Assembly (NCBI GenBank): GCA_039096225.1
Contig: JBBPEB010000007.1
Span: forward strand, 434,001-498,000
From: Blastocystis sp. Blastoise
Lineage: Eukaryota > Sar > Bigyra > Opalinata > Blastocystidae
Reading direction: 5' to 3'
DNA: 64,000 bases
Part shown: in pieces, positions 48,057-63,200 of the stretch
Layout of the letters: each line of letters starts with the position of its first letter
Position numbering within the stretch: the stretch's first letter is position 1
Notes under the pieces: generated by a model
What the model saw: the letters and a program-made list of their open reading frames with translations, nothing else
Databases searched by the model: none
Told to the model about the DNA's origin: nothing
Position numbers and translations under genes: made by a program

Positions 48057-49966
48057 TAATAATAATAATATAATAATTATGATAAGTAAAATAATGGAAT
48101 AAAATTATTTTATTTATTATTATTATATATATATATATATATATAGATATTAATGATATTAAATATCGATATAAGATATTTATTGATGATAATAATATCA
48201 CGAAATGTATTCCTTATAGTATTACTATACCCCTTTTAAGTATATATATTTATTATTATTAATATAACTATACTATTATTTATATATAGCTACTTTAGGT
48301 ATAGATTTTGAAAAAGAAGAAGAAAAAGAGGATGATAAGAAGATATATATATCATTTCCTTATACTCATCATATTACAACTGTTCATATATCCTGTATAT
48401 ATATTATATAAGATAATATTACTAATAATAATTATAATATTTTAATTCATAAATATGACAATAATAATAGTATACATAATAATATATATATAATAATAAT
48501 AATATATATAGTATTTGAAGATGACGATTTATATGAAGATGCAACTGAAGAACGAGAAACCGTTATAAAACACTATTTAAATTGTTTCCCTAAAGATGAT
48601 AAAATACAGATATTAATTGATCAAAAAGATTATTCTTCTATTCTTCACAGTCTTTCTAATGGTATCATATATGATAATGGTGATACTGGTATATATATAT
48701 ATATAATACTATATAATACTATATACATTTTTATTTATAAAACTATATATATACATTTTTATAAAACTATATATAGGTATATTACTATCAAGAATTCATT
48801 CTAATGATTTATTAATTGAATATCCTCCTGATATATCTATTCTTATTCAATCATCTATTGATAATTCTTCAAAAACATTGATTTCTTCATTATTTTTAGG
48901 AATGAATTCATTTATGATAAATGATCATTTTTATATTCAATCTATATCAAAAAATACTGGATCTAAAAAAGCAAAAACAATTGATTATGTATTTCCTTAT
49001 GTTAAGCAAAATGATGAGAATTCTTATAATATATTTGAAGGTTGTATTTATACTTATTATATTTCGAATATTAAAGATAAAGAAATTACTATTGGTTCAA
49101 CAACAATTATTTGTAAATATAATAATTTAATTATTCATTCAACAGATAGTCAATTTTCTATATTTATGGATTCTATTGAATATATATATCAGCCTTATCG
49201 TTCTATTTCTCCTATACAAAAACGTATTATTCCAACATTTACGGATAATGCTATAAAACGTAATCAATGTGTTGAACAGAGTATTTTAAAAGGTATGAAT
49301 TTATTAATTGAAGGTACAACTTCTTCTGCTAAAACATATACTGTTGAATATATATGTCAAAAATGTCAATTACCTTTATTAAGATTTAATTTCTCTCCTT
49401 CAACTACTCTAGAAGATCTTATAGGTGATTATATTATTAAAACTATTAATGGAAAACAAAAATTAGTATTTTCTGAAGGTCCATTTACTCAAGCATTTAT
49501 TAATGGTTATATATTATTATTAGATGAAATGTCATTAGCAAGAGAAGAAGTAATAGAACCACTTATGGGTTGTTTAGATTCTGAAGAATTATATATAAAT
49601 AAAACATCTGGCTATCAAATATATAAAATGCATAAAGATTTCCGTATTATTGCTACTCAAAATCCTGCTGGTTCTACTTATGAACGTACTAAATTTAATA
49701 ATCGAGTTTTAGATCATTTCAGACTGCTGAAACATCCTGAATTTCCTGAAATGAGTGATGAAGAAATTCAACGTATTTCTGATAATATTTTTATAAATAA
49801 TAATGAGAATAATAATAATGATAATATTGATGATGATGAATTGAAGAATAAGAATAATAATAAAGAGGATATTCATGAGAGTAATGAACGATCTTATAAT
49901 ACTTTTGAAGCTTATGATCAAGCTAAAAAAAGAAATGAGAAGTATAAAAAAGATATTATTGACAAG

Positions 49967-50003
<37 letters not shown>

Positions 50004-50405
50004 GTGATAAAAATAAAAATGAGGGTGATGAAGATATTCTTCCTTATTCTACTTATTCCCGTGAATATACTATTCGTGATTTCACACGTGTATCTTCTTT
50101 ATGTCGTTATATGTCACTTTCTCATGCTTTATCACTTGTATTTTCAAATCCAGAAATAGAATCCTTTAATTGTCCTTCTATTCCTATTACTTATTCAAAA
50201 CAACCTATGTATCCATCTATATGGAATGAATGTATATATAATATTGATAGAGGATTAACTGCAGGAAATCATATTTTAATAGTATCAAAATCTGCATTTA
50301 CATCTTCAACTTATATTCATGCTTATTTAGATTATAAAATGAATCTATATAATAAAAAGAATAAAGAAATGAAAAATAATAATGATTATGATGATAATAA
50401 TAGTG

Positions 50406-50442
<37 letters not shown>

Positions 50443-53400
50443 TAATAATAATAACAATAATAATAATAATAATTCTTCTGAATCATTATTATATTCTATA
50501 CATAATGTGAATACTATATATTGTTATAGTTCATTAGCTACAGATACTTTAGTAGGATCCTATATTATGAATAAAGAGAATCGTAAGAAGCCTATATGGA
50601 AAGATTCTGCTTTATTACAATCAATAACTAATGGTGAAATATGTTTATTTGAATCATTACATTTATTAAAATCAAATGTAATTGAAAGATTAAATTCATT
50701 ATTAGAATTAATTCCTAATGATGGAAATAATCATATTATTCGTTTTGATGAACGTACTATTCAACCTGTTATTACTATTCATCCTAATTTTAGAATTATT
50801 GCTACTGTAGAAGAAAATGCACTTAAACGTTTTTCACCTGCTTTATTAAATCGATTTTTAATTATTAATATAGATGAACAATTAATAAAAGATGAACAAT
50901 TATTTACTGATATTCCTTTTGATAAATATGATTCTAAAATATCGAATCATGATTATAATAAGAATGACAATAATAATAATTATAATATAAATTCTATAAT
51001 TAGTACTGATTCTGATAGTGATTCTAACACTAATTCTGATAGTGATTCAGATAGTGATAATAATAATAATAAATATAATAATAATACTAATAAATATTAT
51101 AATAATAATTCTAGTGATGATTCTTCTAGTGATGATTCTTCTAGTGATAATTATGAAGAAGAAGATTTTTTCTCTTCATTTTTAACAACGAACAAAATAG
51201 ATTTCAGTGAATTTGATACATTTGAAAAAATGAATATTTATAAATTATATAATTTTCTTTCTCAATTTTTAGATGATAAACAAATAAGTAAATATTTATC
51301 TGTATATTTAAAAAGTGATTCAATATCTTCTTTAGAAGATAATATACCTGATATTATTCATAAAAAAGAATATTTTGAATTATTATTTTCTATATGTTTT
51401 AATCGTTGTATAAGTATATATGGATTATCCGAAAGTGGAAAGACTTATTTATTAGATAATATATTATATAATATTCATAATTCAAATCATATAGTATTAC
51501 ATTTATCAAATGATACAGAAATAGGTCAATTATTAGGTCATTATTCTATAGATGGTGAATTTCATGATGGTATATTATTACAATGTATAAAAGAAGGTAA
51601 AGTATTAATATTAGATCAAGCACAAATGATTAATAAAGAAATATTTGAAGAATGTCAACAATTTATGAATCCTTTAATTGATTCATTTATATATAGTTAT
51701 CAAACTATACATATTCATCCTGAATTTAGAATAATATTTAATTATACTACACAATCTATAGAACATTTACCATATATATTACCTGAATATATACAAAGAA
51801 TACCAATTCCTTCGTATACAAAGGAAGAAATTAAATTAATTATAAATGATAAAGATTTAGATTTGATTATAGATAAAGAATCGCTTTCTTTATCATTACT
51901 TTTAAAATATCAAGAAATATATACATATTATTATGAACAATCTCATTTTTCTATTTTATATTATATATTTTTATATTCAAAGAATCCTGAAGAATTATGT
52001 AAATTAAATCCTAAAGAATATTCTATATATTTATCTTTTTGTTCAACTCCAATTACTTATAAAGAACGAAAAATTAATTATTTCGATGAAGGTTATAATG
52101 AAGATGATGATGATTATTTCTTAAGAAGTAGTAATTCTAATATAGATGACATATCAAATCATTTAATTAATAAATATGATGAATATATTACTGATAGTGA
52201 TAGTAGTGATAATGATAGTTATAATAGTGATACTGATAGTAGTGATAATGATAGTTATAATAGTGATAATAGTGATAATAGTGATAGTAGTGATACTGAT
52301 AGTGATTATTCTAATAATTCTAATAATTCTAATAATTCTAATAATTCTAATAATTCTAATAATTCTAATAATTCTAGTGATAGTGACAGTGACAGTGATC
52401 ATTATGTTATAAAGAAAAAGAAGAACTTTTTTGATTCAAAATCATTAAAGAAAGAATCTCTTCAATATAATGCACAAAAAACTCTTGTTACAAAGAAGTA
52501 TTATTATACTTTATCAAAATTAACAATGAATTTAAATATTGTATTATATAAACCTTTAGAAGATGTAAAACAATCATTTCTTCAATTATTATTTAAAGTA
52601 TTATTATTAAAGAAATCATATCCATTATTATTTATTGGTCAATCGGATGAACGTAATAATTTAATTTCTTATCTCTATCCTTCTGTTGAATGTATAGAAT
52701 TATCTCATAGTTTAGAATCATTTCATTTATTAGGTCAAACAACAATTATGAATAATATAGCTCTTAAACAATTATTATTAACATTTAATCATATATTAAA
52801 AGATGAAGATCATCCTTTTTATTCATGGATTAAAAATATAGAAGAAAAATCAAATGATAATAATAATAATCAAACTTCATTATTATTATATCAACCAGGA
52901 ATAGTCTTTAATTCTATATTAAATAATCAAGTTATAATATTAGATAATTTAGATTTATTAAATCATGATACTTATCAACGATTTTTACTTTTATTAAATA
53001 TATCTCCATATGAAGTATTATATGAAGATATGAATGGATCATTTTCTAAAGAAATTAATAATTATTATTCTAAATTAATAGATTCTAATTATAATTATAC
53101 TATAAGTAAAAATCATATATCATTTCCTATTCATGCAACCGTCGATCGATTACATTATAATACTGTTGCTTGTTATCATGATTTCTTCCCTATATATCTA
53201 TATACTACAGAAGATGAAGAATTATATAATAAATATCCTATATTAGAAAAAGTTGATGATTTATTATTATTAACAAATCATCATACAAGATCTATACAAG
53301 AAGGATTAAATAAATATAATATTTCATTAACTATTATTGATATATTACAACAAATTATATCTTCATTTCATAAATTATCTGATTGTTTATATTTCTTAAT

Positions 53401-54029
53401 GAGTTGTTTTACTGATAGTCTTTCTAGAAATACTTTAAATACATTACCTTTTATTCATAATGTTTCTCCTCAATTATTAACATTATTAAAACAAAATAAT
53501 GATAATGAAAATGAAGTTAATGTTAATGATTTATATGATATATTTGAAAAATCATTTATTGATAAAATATGGCCATTATTTAATAATAAAAAATCTACTA
53601 TAAAATTTTATCCTGTAAAAACTATATTAATAATAGGTATTATTATACAATTAGGTAATGAATATAATATACCAACAATATTAGAAGGTGCTCCAGGTAT
53701 AGGTAAATCAGCTTTTGCTATTGAATATTATAAATATAAACAAATACCTTTAGAACGATTTAATTTTGCACCTAATATGACTATACAAGATTTATTTGGT
53801 AGTTATACTATTAATCAATTTAAAGAATTAGATTTTATACCTGGTAAATTAACAACATTTTTAATGTCTGATTCTACTAAACAACATGTATTATTATTAG
53901 ATGAAATTAATTTAGCACCTGTAGATGTATTAGAAGTTATTACTTCTCTTATTGAATATAGTAAAAATACAAATTTAGATTATTATTTAAATAATATTAA
54001 AAAAGATGATGATAATGATGATGATGATG

Positions 54030-54072
<43 letters not shown>

Positions 54073-57000
54073 GAATGATAATAATAATAATAATAATAAT
54101 CAATATAAAAATATATATAAAAATAATAATAAACAAAATAATAATAATTCAGAATATAAATCAACTATGGTTTCTTTACGTAATTATTTCTATATACCTG
54201 GTTTTAAAAAGATATGTTTACCTCCAATGACAATTATATGTACATTAAATCCTGCTATTATGTCTTCTCAACGTAATTCTTTACCTAATTCATTAATACA
54301 GAAATGCTTATTATTTAAAGATATAAGTTATTCTATATCAGAATTAATTTATATTAGTCAACGTATTATTGAAAATGTTGCGAATACATTAGAATCTACA
54401 AAAGATCTATATGAAAAGAATAAAAATAAGAATAATATAAATAATGTTACTATTATTCAATCCAATGAATTTATTAATATTCTTAAAGAATTATTTAAAG
54501 CAAATTTAGAACTTTCTAAAGAATATCGTACACCTTTTTCATTAAGAGATATTCTGAAAGTATCTGAATTAATCTTAAAAGGAAATTTAAATATATATGC
54601 TGCTTTTTGGATTGTATTTGGTTGTAAATATTATGAAAAAGGCTATAAAAGAATTAATTCTATCTTAAAATTAAATTCAATAGATAATATATCTATTCAA
54701 ATCAATTCAAATTTATTAGTCTTTCATGGCCCATGGTCAATTACATTTGATGTCGAAAATAAAGAAAAAGATCCTTTATTATTATCTTCTGAATTATTAT
54801 TATGTTATAAATTAGCATTATCTTATGAGAGTAAACGTACTATTATTTTATATGGTCCTTCACCTTCAGGTAAATCGTATACTATACAAAGATATGCAGA
54901 ATTAATGAAAAAGAAATTAATTCGTATACCATTACATTCTGAATCTTCTTCTTCTACATTATTAGGTGAATTAGAATTATTAGAAGATAATGGTAAACCT
55001 ATATTAAGATTTAGAAATGGACCTTTACCAGATGCTATGGAAAATGGGTATTGGATATTAATTGAAGATATTCATTTAGCTAGTGGTGAATTATTAGAAA
55101 GATTTAATAGTTTATGTGAAGAAAATCCTACTTTTAAATTATTAGAATCAGATGTAGAATGTACTTATGTTAGTAATTTATCGAAAAAGTATTTTATAAA
55201 TGATTTAATAACAAATAAACAAATCGTAAATCCAAAATATGGTAAAAAATTAATACATCCAGAATTTCGATTATTTTTTACATTATCTACGAATAATATA
55301 ACTGTTATTCCTCCACCTTTATTATCTCGTTGTATTATTATTGCTACAGAATCATTATCAAATCAACAATCTATTCAAGAATTATGTTTATTAAAACATA
55401 ATAGTTTTAAACCTGAAAATTTTGGTGAAAAAGAATGTACAAATTTCCGTAAAGCTTTGAATGTAATTGATACAAATGATAAAGAACAATTTAAATTAGT
55501 ATATGATCATGAAATAAATTCGAAGAATAAAGTTATAGTAAGTCTTAATAAATTTAGTAAAAAAGATGACGATTATTCTACATTTTTAACATTATTACAA
55601 TCAAATAAACCAGATATAAATGCATTAAGAGAATGTATTAAGAAGATTATTAAATATTCAATTGATACATTTACGGATCAAGATTATGAATTAATTGATA
55701 AATGTATTTATAGAAATAGAGATAATTTTATTGTATATCCTTTATTTTTAATAAAGAAAACTTTAGAAGAACAGAAAGGAGTGAATATACCTATTTATCG
55801 TCAGAATAATCCATATTATAAACGATTTAAACATTGGTTACAGTTATCTGATTATAATATACCTTTAAAGAATGAATATAAACAAAATTTTAATTATATG
55901 CATCCATTATTATTATCAACAAATAAAAATATTGAATTTAGTAATATATTTGAAATTGAAAAGCCAAATATAAATAGTTTCTTTTATTATTATTTAAAAG
56001 ATGAAATGGATGTATTTTATAATCAAAATACTATAAGAGAACATAAAGTTATATATCAATATATTGAAGAGATTATAGAAAAAGAAAATATTATAGATAC
56101 AAAAAAATATAGTAGTATTATTGGTTGTGTTAGTAGTTTATGTTCTATATATTATAAATATTCTAAACTTAAGAAAGATATTGATGATGCTACTAACAAT
56201 AAGCATAATGAAAAATGTTTTTCTTTATTAGAAGAAATTAATAATTATATTCGAGATATACCAAGAATTAAAAAGGTTTTAGATGAAAATCATATATATC
56301 CAAAAGAATTAACTACATATATTACTGAAATACGTGAAAGTAAAGATAGTTTAGATATGTATTATGATAAAGATACAGATAGTAATACAAAATCAAACCG
56401 AAATAAGTTATTATTAACACGATATAAAAGTAAATTGAAAGATTTTGATCAAGGTGTATCGAGTGGTTTAGACAACATAGAAAAATCAATTAATATAAAG
56501 AATTATTTACCATTTTTTGAAAAACTAAAATCATTCCAAGATAAACTTGATTATAATACGATTAATAATAAAGAATTAAAATTATACTTACAATGTAGTC
56601 ATTTTATAGTATTTTATGAATGGCTAGATAGTCAGAAATTGAATGTAGTTTCATCATTTTATCAATTTTATGATATGTTTAAATCAATTCAATTAAATTC
56701 AGAACAATTATTTATATCTATTGGTGATTTTAAAAATTATTATCCTTATTTAAAACAATATATTAATTATTATATGTCATTATTATGTTCTTATATTACT
56801 ATAGATGATACTATATTAAAACTAATAAAGGGAAGTGATTTATATATACATCAATCTAATGTTAAAGAAGAAGAGTTAATAAAATGTTTATCATTTTTAG
56901 GTAAGCATGATTGTTTATCTATAGAAAATAATAAACGAATTAAATCTTTAAAATCAACAACGAATAAAGAAACAATAAAATCAAATTATAATTTTATTAT

Positions 57001-60000
57001 TAAAAAACAATTTCTAGATACAAGTCCTGTGCCTTTTATAGATATATATAAATCTAAATTATTACAATTAAAAGAATTAATTATTCAAGAAGGAAGTTTA
57101 GATAGTAATTTATTATTATCCTCAGGTAATTATACTTCTGAATATAATACTATAGAAGATATTGAAGAAGGTAAAATATATAATAAAAGAAATTTTGAAT
57201 ATGAACATCAATATAGACATTCTTCTCCTTATAATGAACTTAATGAATTCATTATTAGTACAAATATTAATAATAAAGATAAATTATATTTAATATGTCC
57301 TTATAAGAGAATAAATGCTTATCAAGTTGTTTATTCAATTATAGAAGAATTATTTAAAAATAAAGAGAAAAAGAATTTATTAATAGAAAAATGTAAAGAG
57401 TTGAATGATTTTGATTCGATTATAGAAGATATTGATAATATATATGAAGAAGATTATATAGATAAAAAAGAAAGTAATGAAAATAAACAAATAGCGAATA
57501 AAGACAAGATTCAAAAACTAGAAGAAAATGAGAATAGAATTATTAAAGAATTGAATGATTGTGTTGATACTATTGAAGGAAAAATGGTTGAAAGAGTAAA
57601 AAGTGATGAAGAAGCTAAGAAATATACTCAATCTTTAGAGAATCATAATTCAGTTTTGTTTTTAAATACTTTATTATTTCATAAAGCATTTAATAACACA
57701 ATTAGTACAATAAAATCTTTGGATAATAAATGTATTTCATTTGAAATGATCAAATTTAGTATATACAAGATTCTAGAACATTCTGAAAGGAATTCTTTTA
57801 GATCCGAGAAAAATAATTCCTTTTCTTTTCAAATTGTATATATAACTGTAAGTAAAGAAATAGAATCTAAAAATGATAGTATTCAAGTAACATTGAAGAC
57901 TAAATATAATCATTATCAATCATTATCTTTAAGTTATTCACCTATAGAATTAAAACCAAATAAAATTAATGATGTATTAAATGTTATGGATGAAAAGAAA
58001 GATAATTTTGAATTATCTATTCCTTATATATATAAAAAGAATATGAAGAATTCTGTATATATATTTGTATTACCTTTTTCGACATTTCCAATGAGTGTAG
58101 AAACTAATGTCGAAACTAATATTTCATATTATTATTATTCATATATTATTAATAAAAATGTGCAATCCTTAACAGATAATTTTAAAGATGTTGAAGAAGG
58201 TAATAATAATAATAATAATAATAAACATAAAAAAGGAAAGAAGGCTAATAATAATAAGAAAAAACAAAAACAACAAAAAAACATGATTATTAATGGATTT
58301 GATGAAAGAATTGCTTATGTATTATTATTATTATTAAAAAACTTTTGTATTACTTATACTATTCATTATAAAGTTGAATTTCCTAAGCCATCAATTGATT
58401 TATTGAATCAGTTTTTTGAAAATCAATCTCGTAATTTATCAGTAGATTCTCTTTCTAAACCAAAAAATAAATTTATTTATTTCTTTAAGAAGCCTATAAA
58501 TGATAGTGATTTATCATTATTAATGTTTGAAGCTTATGAAGATAAACAAAATGAAAATTATGGATATATTACTTTTAATTATCAAATATTATATACTATT
58601 TATCAACAAGAACATCCGATCAATAATCAATTAGATGAAGAAGAAAAGGATCAGAATCTTTTATATAAGAATTATCCTTCTTTATTATTAAAAGAAATTA
58701 CTATTATTAATAGTATTTATACAATACAAGTAGATAATAGTTTAAAGAAACCATTACAATTATCAGATTTGATTATTATTACAGATAAATCGGATAATTT
58801 ACCCTATAAACAATATAAATGTAAAGAAAATCAATCTATAAATAAAGAAGATGAACATTATAAAGAATTACAAAAAGATTTTGAAAAGAATAAGAAAGAA
58901 AAAGAAGATTTATTAGAATATAAACAAAGATTAGAGAAAGAAGAAATAGAATTAGTAGAACCAAAACATTTAAGTGTGAATATATTTATTCCTCCAATAA
59001 AAACTATGAAACGTATTTCTGATTCTATTCAATTTACTTTAAAAGATTGTATAGTTATATTAGGAAATAATAATGAAGAGATTTTATTCCCTAAAGATGA
59101 TATATATCATTTACCTGTATTTTTATTAAATTATCATAAACCTAGTATATCTATACCTATAATGAATCCAAAATCATTATCATTATCATTTAAAAGTGAT
59201 GATTGTATTGTAGAATATAAAGAAAATCAATTATATATTACTTATGAAGACAATGCTTTTCATAAAATACGATTAATGCAATCCGCTATTCATATAACTG
59301 TAGAAGAATCATATACAAAAACATTTTTTGTTACATTTTCATTTTCTGATGATGATAAGATTGTTTTTGTTGATAAAGAATGTAGTTGTTTTAGTAATAT
59401 AATAACTGTATCTCCTCAAGAACGTGAAGTTCATTATACATATAAAAATAAAACAGGAGAAATTAAAAATCAATCTTATAATAAAAAGAATAGTAAACCT
59501 CAAAAATATAAATTATTTGATGAATATTATGTTTCTTTTGAAGATACGGAACAGAATTGTAAATATTTTAAAATTAAAAATGGTGAATTTACTCCTTATA
59601 TGAATAGAAAAGATTGTATTAATTATTTATCAATTCCTCCTTCTATAATAAATCAAGTAGATACATTTATAAATAATATTGAATCACATAATATTAATTT
59701 CTATATAGAAGCCTTACAAAGTTTACCTTATCTTTTATGTATACAGAATAATCAAGAGAATTATGTTATATATTATTCTATATATAATTATTTAAAACAA
59801 TCATGTGATAAAAATCTTTATTTACCTTATATAAAGGATATTATTAATACTATAAATACATTATTAACACAGAAAAAGTTATTATCATGGACAGATGCAG
59901 ATTCTATAATACAAGCAAATAAAGAAGATAAAAAGAAACACAAACAAGAAGTTCAACAAATAAAAGAAAAAGAAAAAGAAAAAGAAAAAAAGATTGAAGA

Positions 60001-60191
60001 AAATAAGAAAAAACAAGAATTAAAAGCTAGTTTATTTGTCACTACTTCTACTTATATATCTCCTCAACAAAAAGGAAAAGGACAAACAAAGAATATATTA
60101 AAGAAAGATTTAACAAGTGAATTAAAGAATACTATTAATTTATTTACACCAAAACCTGTTTTGGATGCTTCTTATAATGATATTGATATAG

Positions 60192-60249
<58 letters not shown>

Positions 60250-63200
60250 ATCAATATTAACAGAAGAAGAACTTAAAGAAAAGAAACTTAAAAAGCAAAA
60301 GGAAATAGAATCTATACATGATAATTTACGTTCTATTCAAAGTAATATTGTTGTGGATATGTTTAAGAAATTATCATTAAATAAATATTTTGAAGAATAT
60401 ATATTAAAACGTTGTGATACAGAAGAATGTATAAAACCGAAAAGAATAGAAAAATCAACAATAATTAATATATCAATTGAAAATGATAATGATAATAATG
60501 AAGAGAAATTAAATAATCTTTCATCTAATGAATATGATTCTATATATAAATCAATATTACCTTCATTTATTCATCTTTATGATATAGTTTATTCTTCGAA
60601 ATATATTCAATATGAATCAATACAACATTTATCAATTATTATAGATACAAATCTTTCATTTAAGAAACAAAAATCCAGATTACGTACAATTGAAGCTATC
60701 CTATTGGTTCTTCTTTGTGAAGAATGTCATATTGGTTGTTCTATTTATTGTACAGGTTCAAGAAGTCAAATATTCTTATTAGCTGTTGAAAAAGAATCAA
60801 TTGAAAGTAAAATAACTAAATTGTTTGATTTAGAAAGTATTTCAAAAACACCATCTACTCCTTTAGATTTCTTTGAATATAAGACTATTATTAAAGATGA
60901 TCCTACTAAAAAATATATATTAATAACAGATGCTTTTTCTGAACAATTAATGTCTACAAATACTATTATTAAGGAATATATACAGAAATTATTACCTTAT
61001 TTATATATTATTCATATTATTGGAACACAAGAAGATGAAAAACTTTCTGATAAGAATCAACAATTTATGAATAATCAATTACAATTATTATATAAGAATA
61101 ATCTATATAGTGTACAATCCTATTTAGAGATTAAATCCTATAAGTATCCTGATTCATTTATTCATTTCTTTTTTACTGATAAACTTATTCAATTAAAATA
61201 TTCACAAAAAGTTAGTAAAGATAATAATAATACTATAAAATCAATACCTCTATATAATAATTCACAAATACCTATAGAAGATTATACTATATTAAAATAT
61301 GATCATCAAGGAATAAAACCATTTATTTTACCAGATATTCGTGAAGATCGTTTATTATATATTCCTGAAGTGAATAATGAAGAATTATATACTTATTTAA
61401 ACAGTAAAATACCTGGAGATCTATTTTTTAATGTATTTAATAATACTATATTACAACCCAATAAACCTACTTCATGGGTAGCTTCTACTACAGGTACTAC
61501 TTTACATAATAGTAATTATTTCCGATTTGTATTAACAGGAACAGGTGATGGTAAAATATTTAAAAAGAAAACAGGAAATAAAATAAGAAGTTATTGTGTT
61601 TCTATAGTAATTGATTGCAGTTATTCTGCATTTAATACTATTAATAAATCACATAGTTATAGTACTATATTATTTTTATTAAGAGGTATTAGTGAAATGT
61701 CTATTCCTTGTATTGATATATGGGTTATTAATGATTCTATTCATCAAATAGCTACTGGAATTAATTCGGATCAATTATGGACTGAATCTATCTTATCTAC
61801 ACTTATTTCTTCTTTAGAAAAACCATCTAGAAATACTATTTTATCTCAAGGATTATTAATTGCTTGCTCTACATTAAAAGCAAGATCAGAAAATAGTTTA
61901 TTATTTGTATTCACTAATGGAACAACTATAAAAGGTGAACAAGAATATATTAATTCTATTTTAACTAGAAATGATATTCTTTGTTATACAATAGGACTTG
62001 GTTATTTATTATATAATTATAAAAATATATATCCAACATTTATTTGGTCTGCTAATCCTCATTTATTAAGAGATATTTTTATGAATATTAATATATCTTC
62101 AAATACTATTCGTCCTACTATTGAATGTAAATCATTCTCTATATTTAATCAACTTTCCAATACTATAGAATTATCAGAACAATCTTATGAACCTCATAAT
62201 GAAAATATTATTAAACAAATTAATAATCATGAAGGTATATATGAACAATTAGCTGGTGTTTTTAATATACAATCGATAGAAGAAGGTAATAATAATGATA
62301 ATAAGAATCAATTTGAAGGACAAGAAATGAATACTGATTTTGATTTATGTAGAGATGGATCGTTTAAAGGATTTAAAGTATTATTTGTTATATTATATTT
62401 ATGTAGAAATGAAAGAGATGATCAAGGTCATATTATTGATCCTAAAATTACAAGAGATATATTAATAGAAGGAGATGTAGAGAAAGATTATCGTATGTCA
62501 CCCTGTATTAAATTAGAACAAAAAGGATTTAAAGTTGATATTGTATATGATTATGAAACTGCTTCTCGTTATTTAGAAACAGGTAAATATCGTGTTTGTT
62601 GTATTACATGTAGTCCTGGAGATAAAGTATTACCTGAAAATGATAATAAGATTTATAGTCATATATCCAATAGTTATGGTAGATATGAACAAAATGCAAA
62701 TGGAAAACGTATCAATAATGATTATAAGTTTTTATCATTATTTTTAAATACATTACATCATTTTAATAATTGTGGAGGAGGTATAATGTGGATGTTAGAG
62801 AATTATCCATATACATTTGAAGCAGATATGTATTTTAAATCTTTTGAAGATATTCCACAATTAGTAGATCCAAGAAAAGCTATTCCTGGTGGTAATAATA
62901 TAGTTAGAGATAAAAGTGGTATTAAGAATAATGCTACTGAACCAGGTACATATATACAAGTAGGTGGTGATGTAATAAGAAATAGTACTCAAGCAGTTAT
63001 TCAATTAGATGTCGGATTAACTACTATTTATGAAGGTAAAACATTAGCTGCTATGAGTGAAAGTGCATTAATTAATAGAGGATTCTTTGTTTTTGCACGT
63101 GATCATGAAGGAAATCCTTCTATAATGATTCGTGAAGATTCAAATCGTCATAGTAATAATAATGATGGTACTCATAAAGGTAGAGTTATTATTGATAGCG

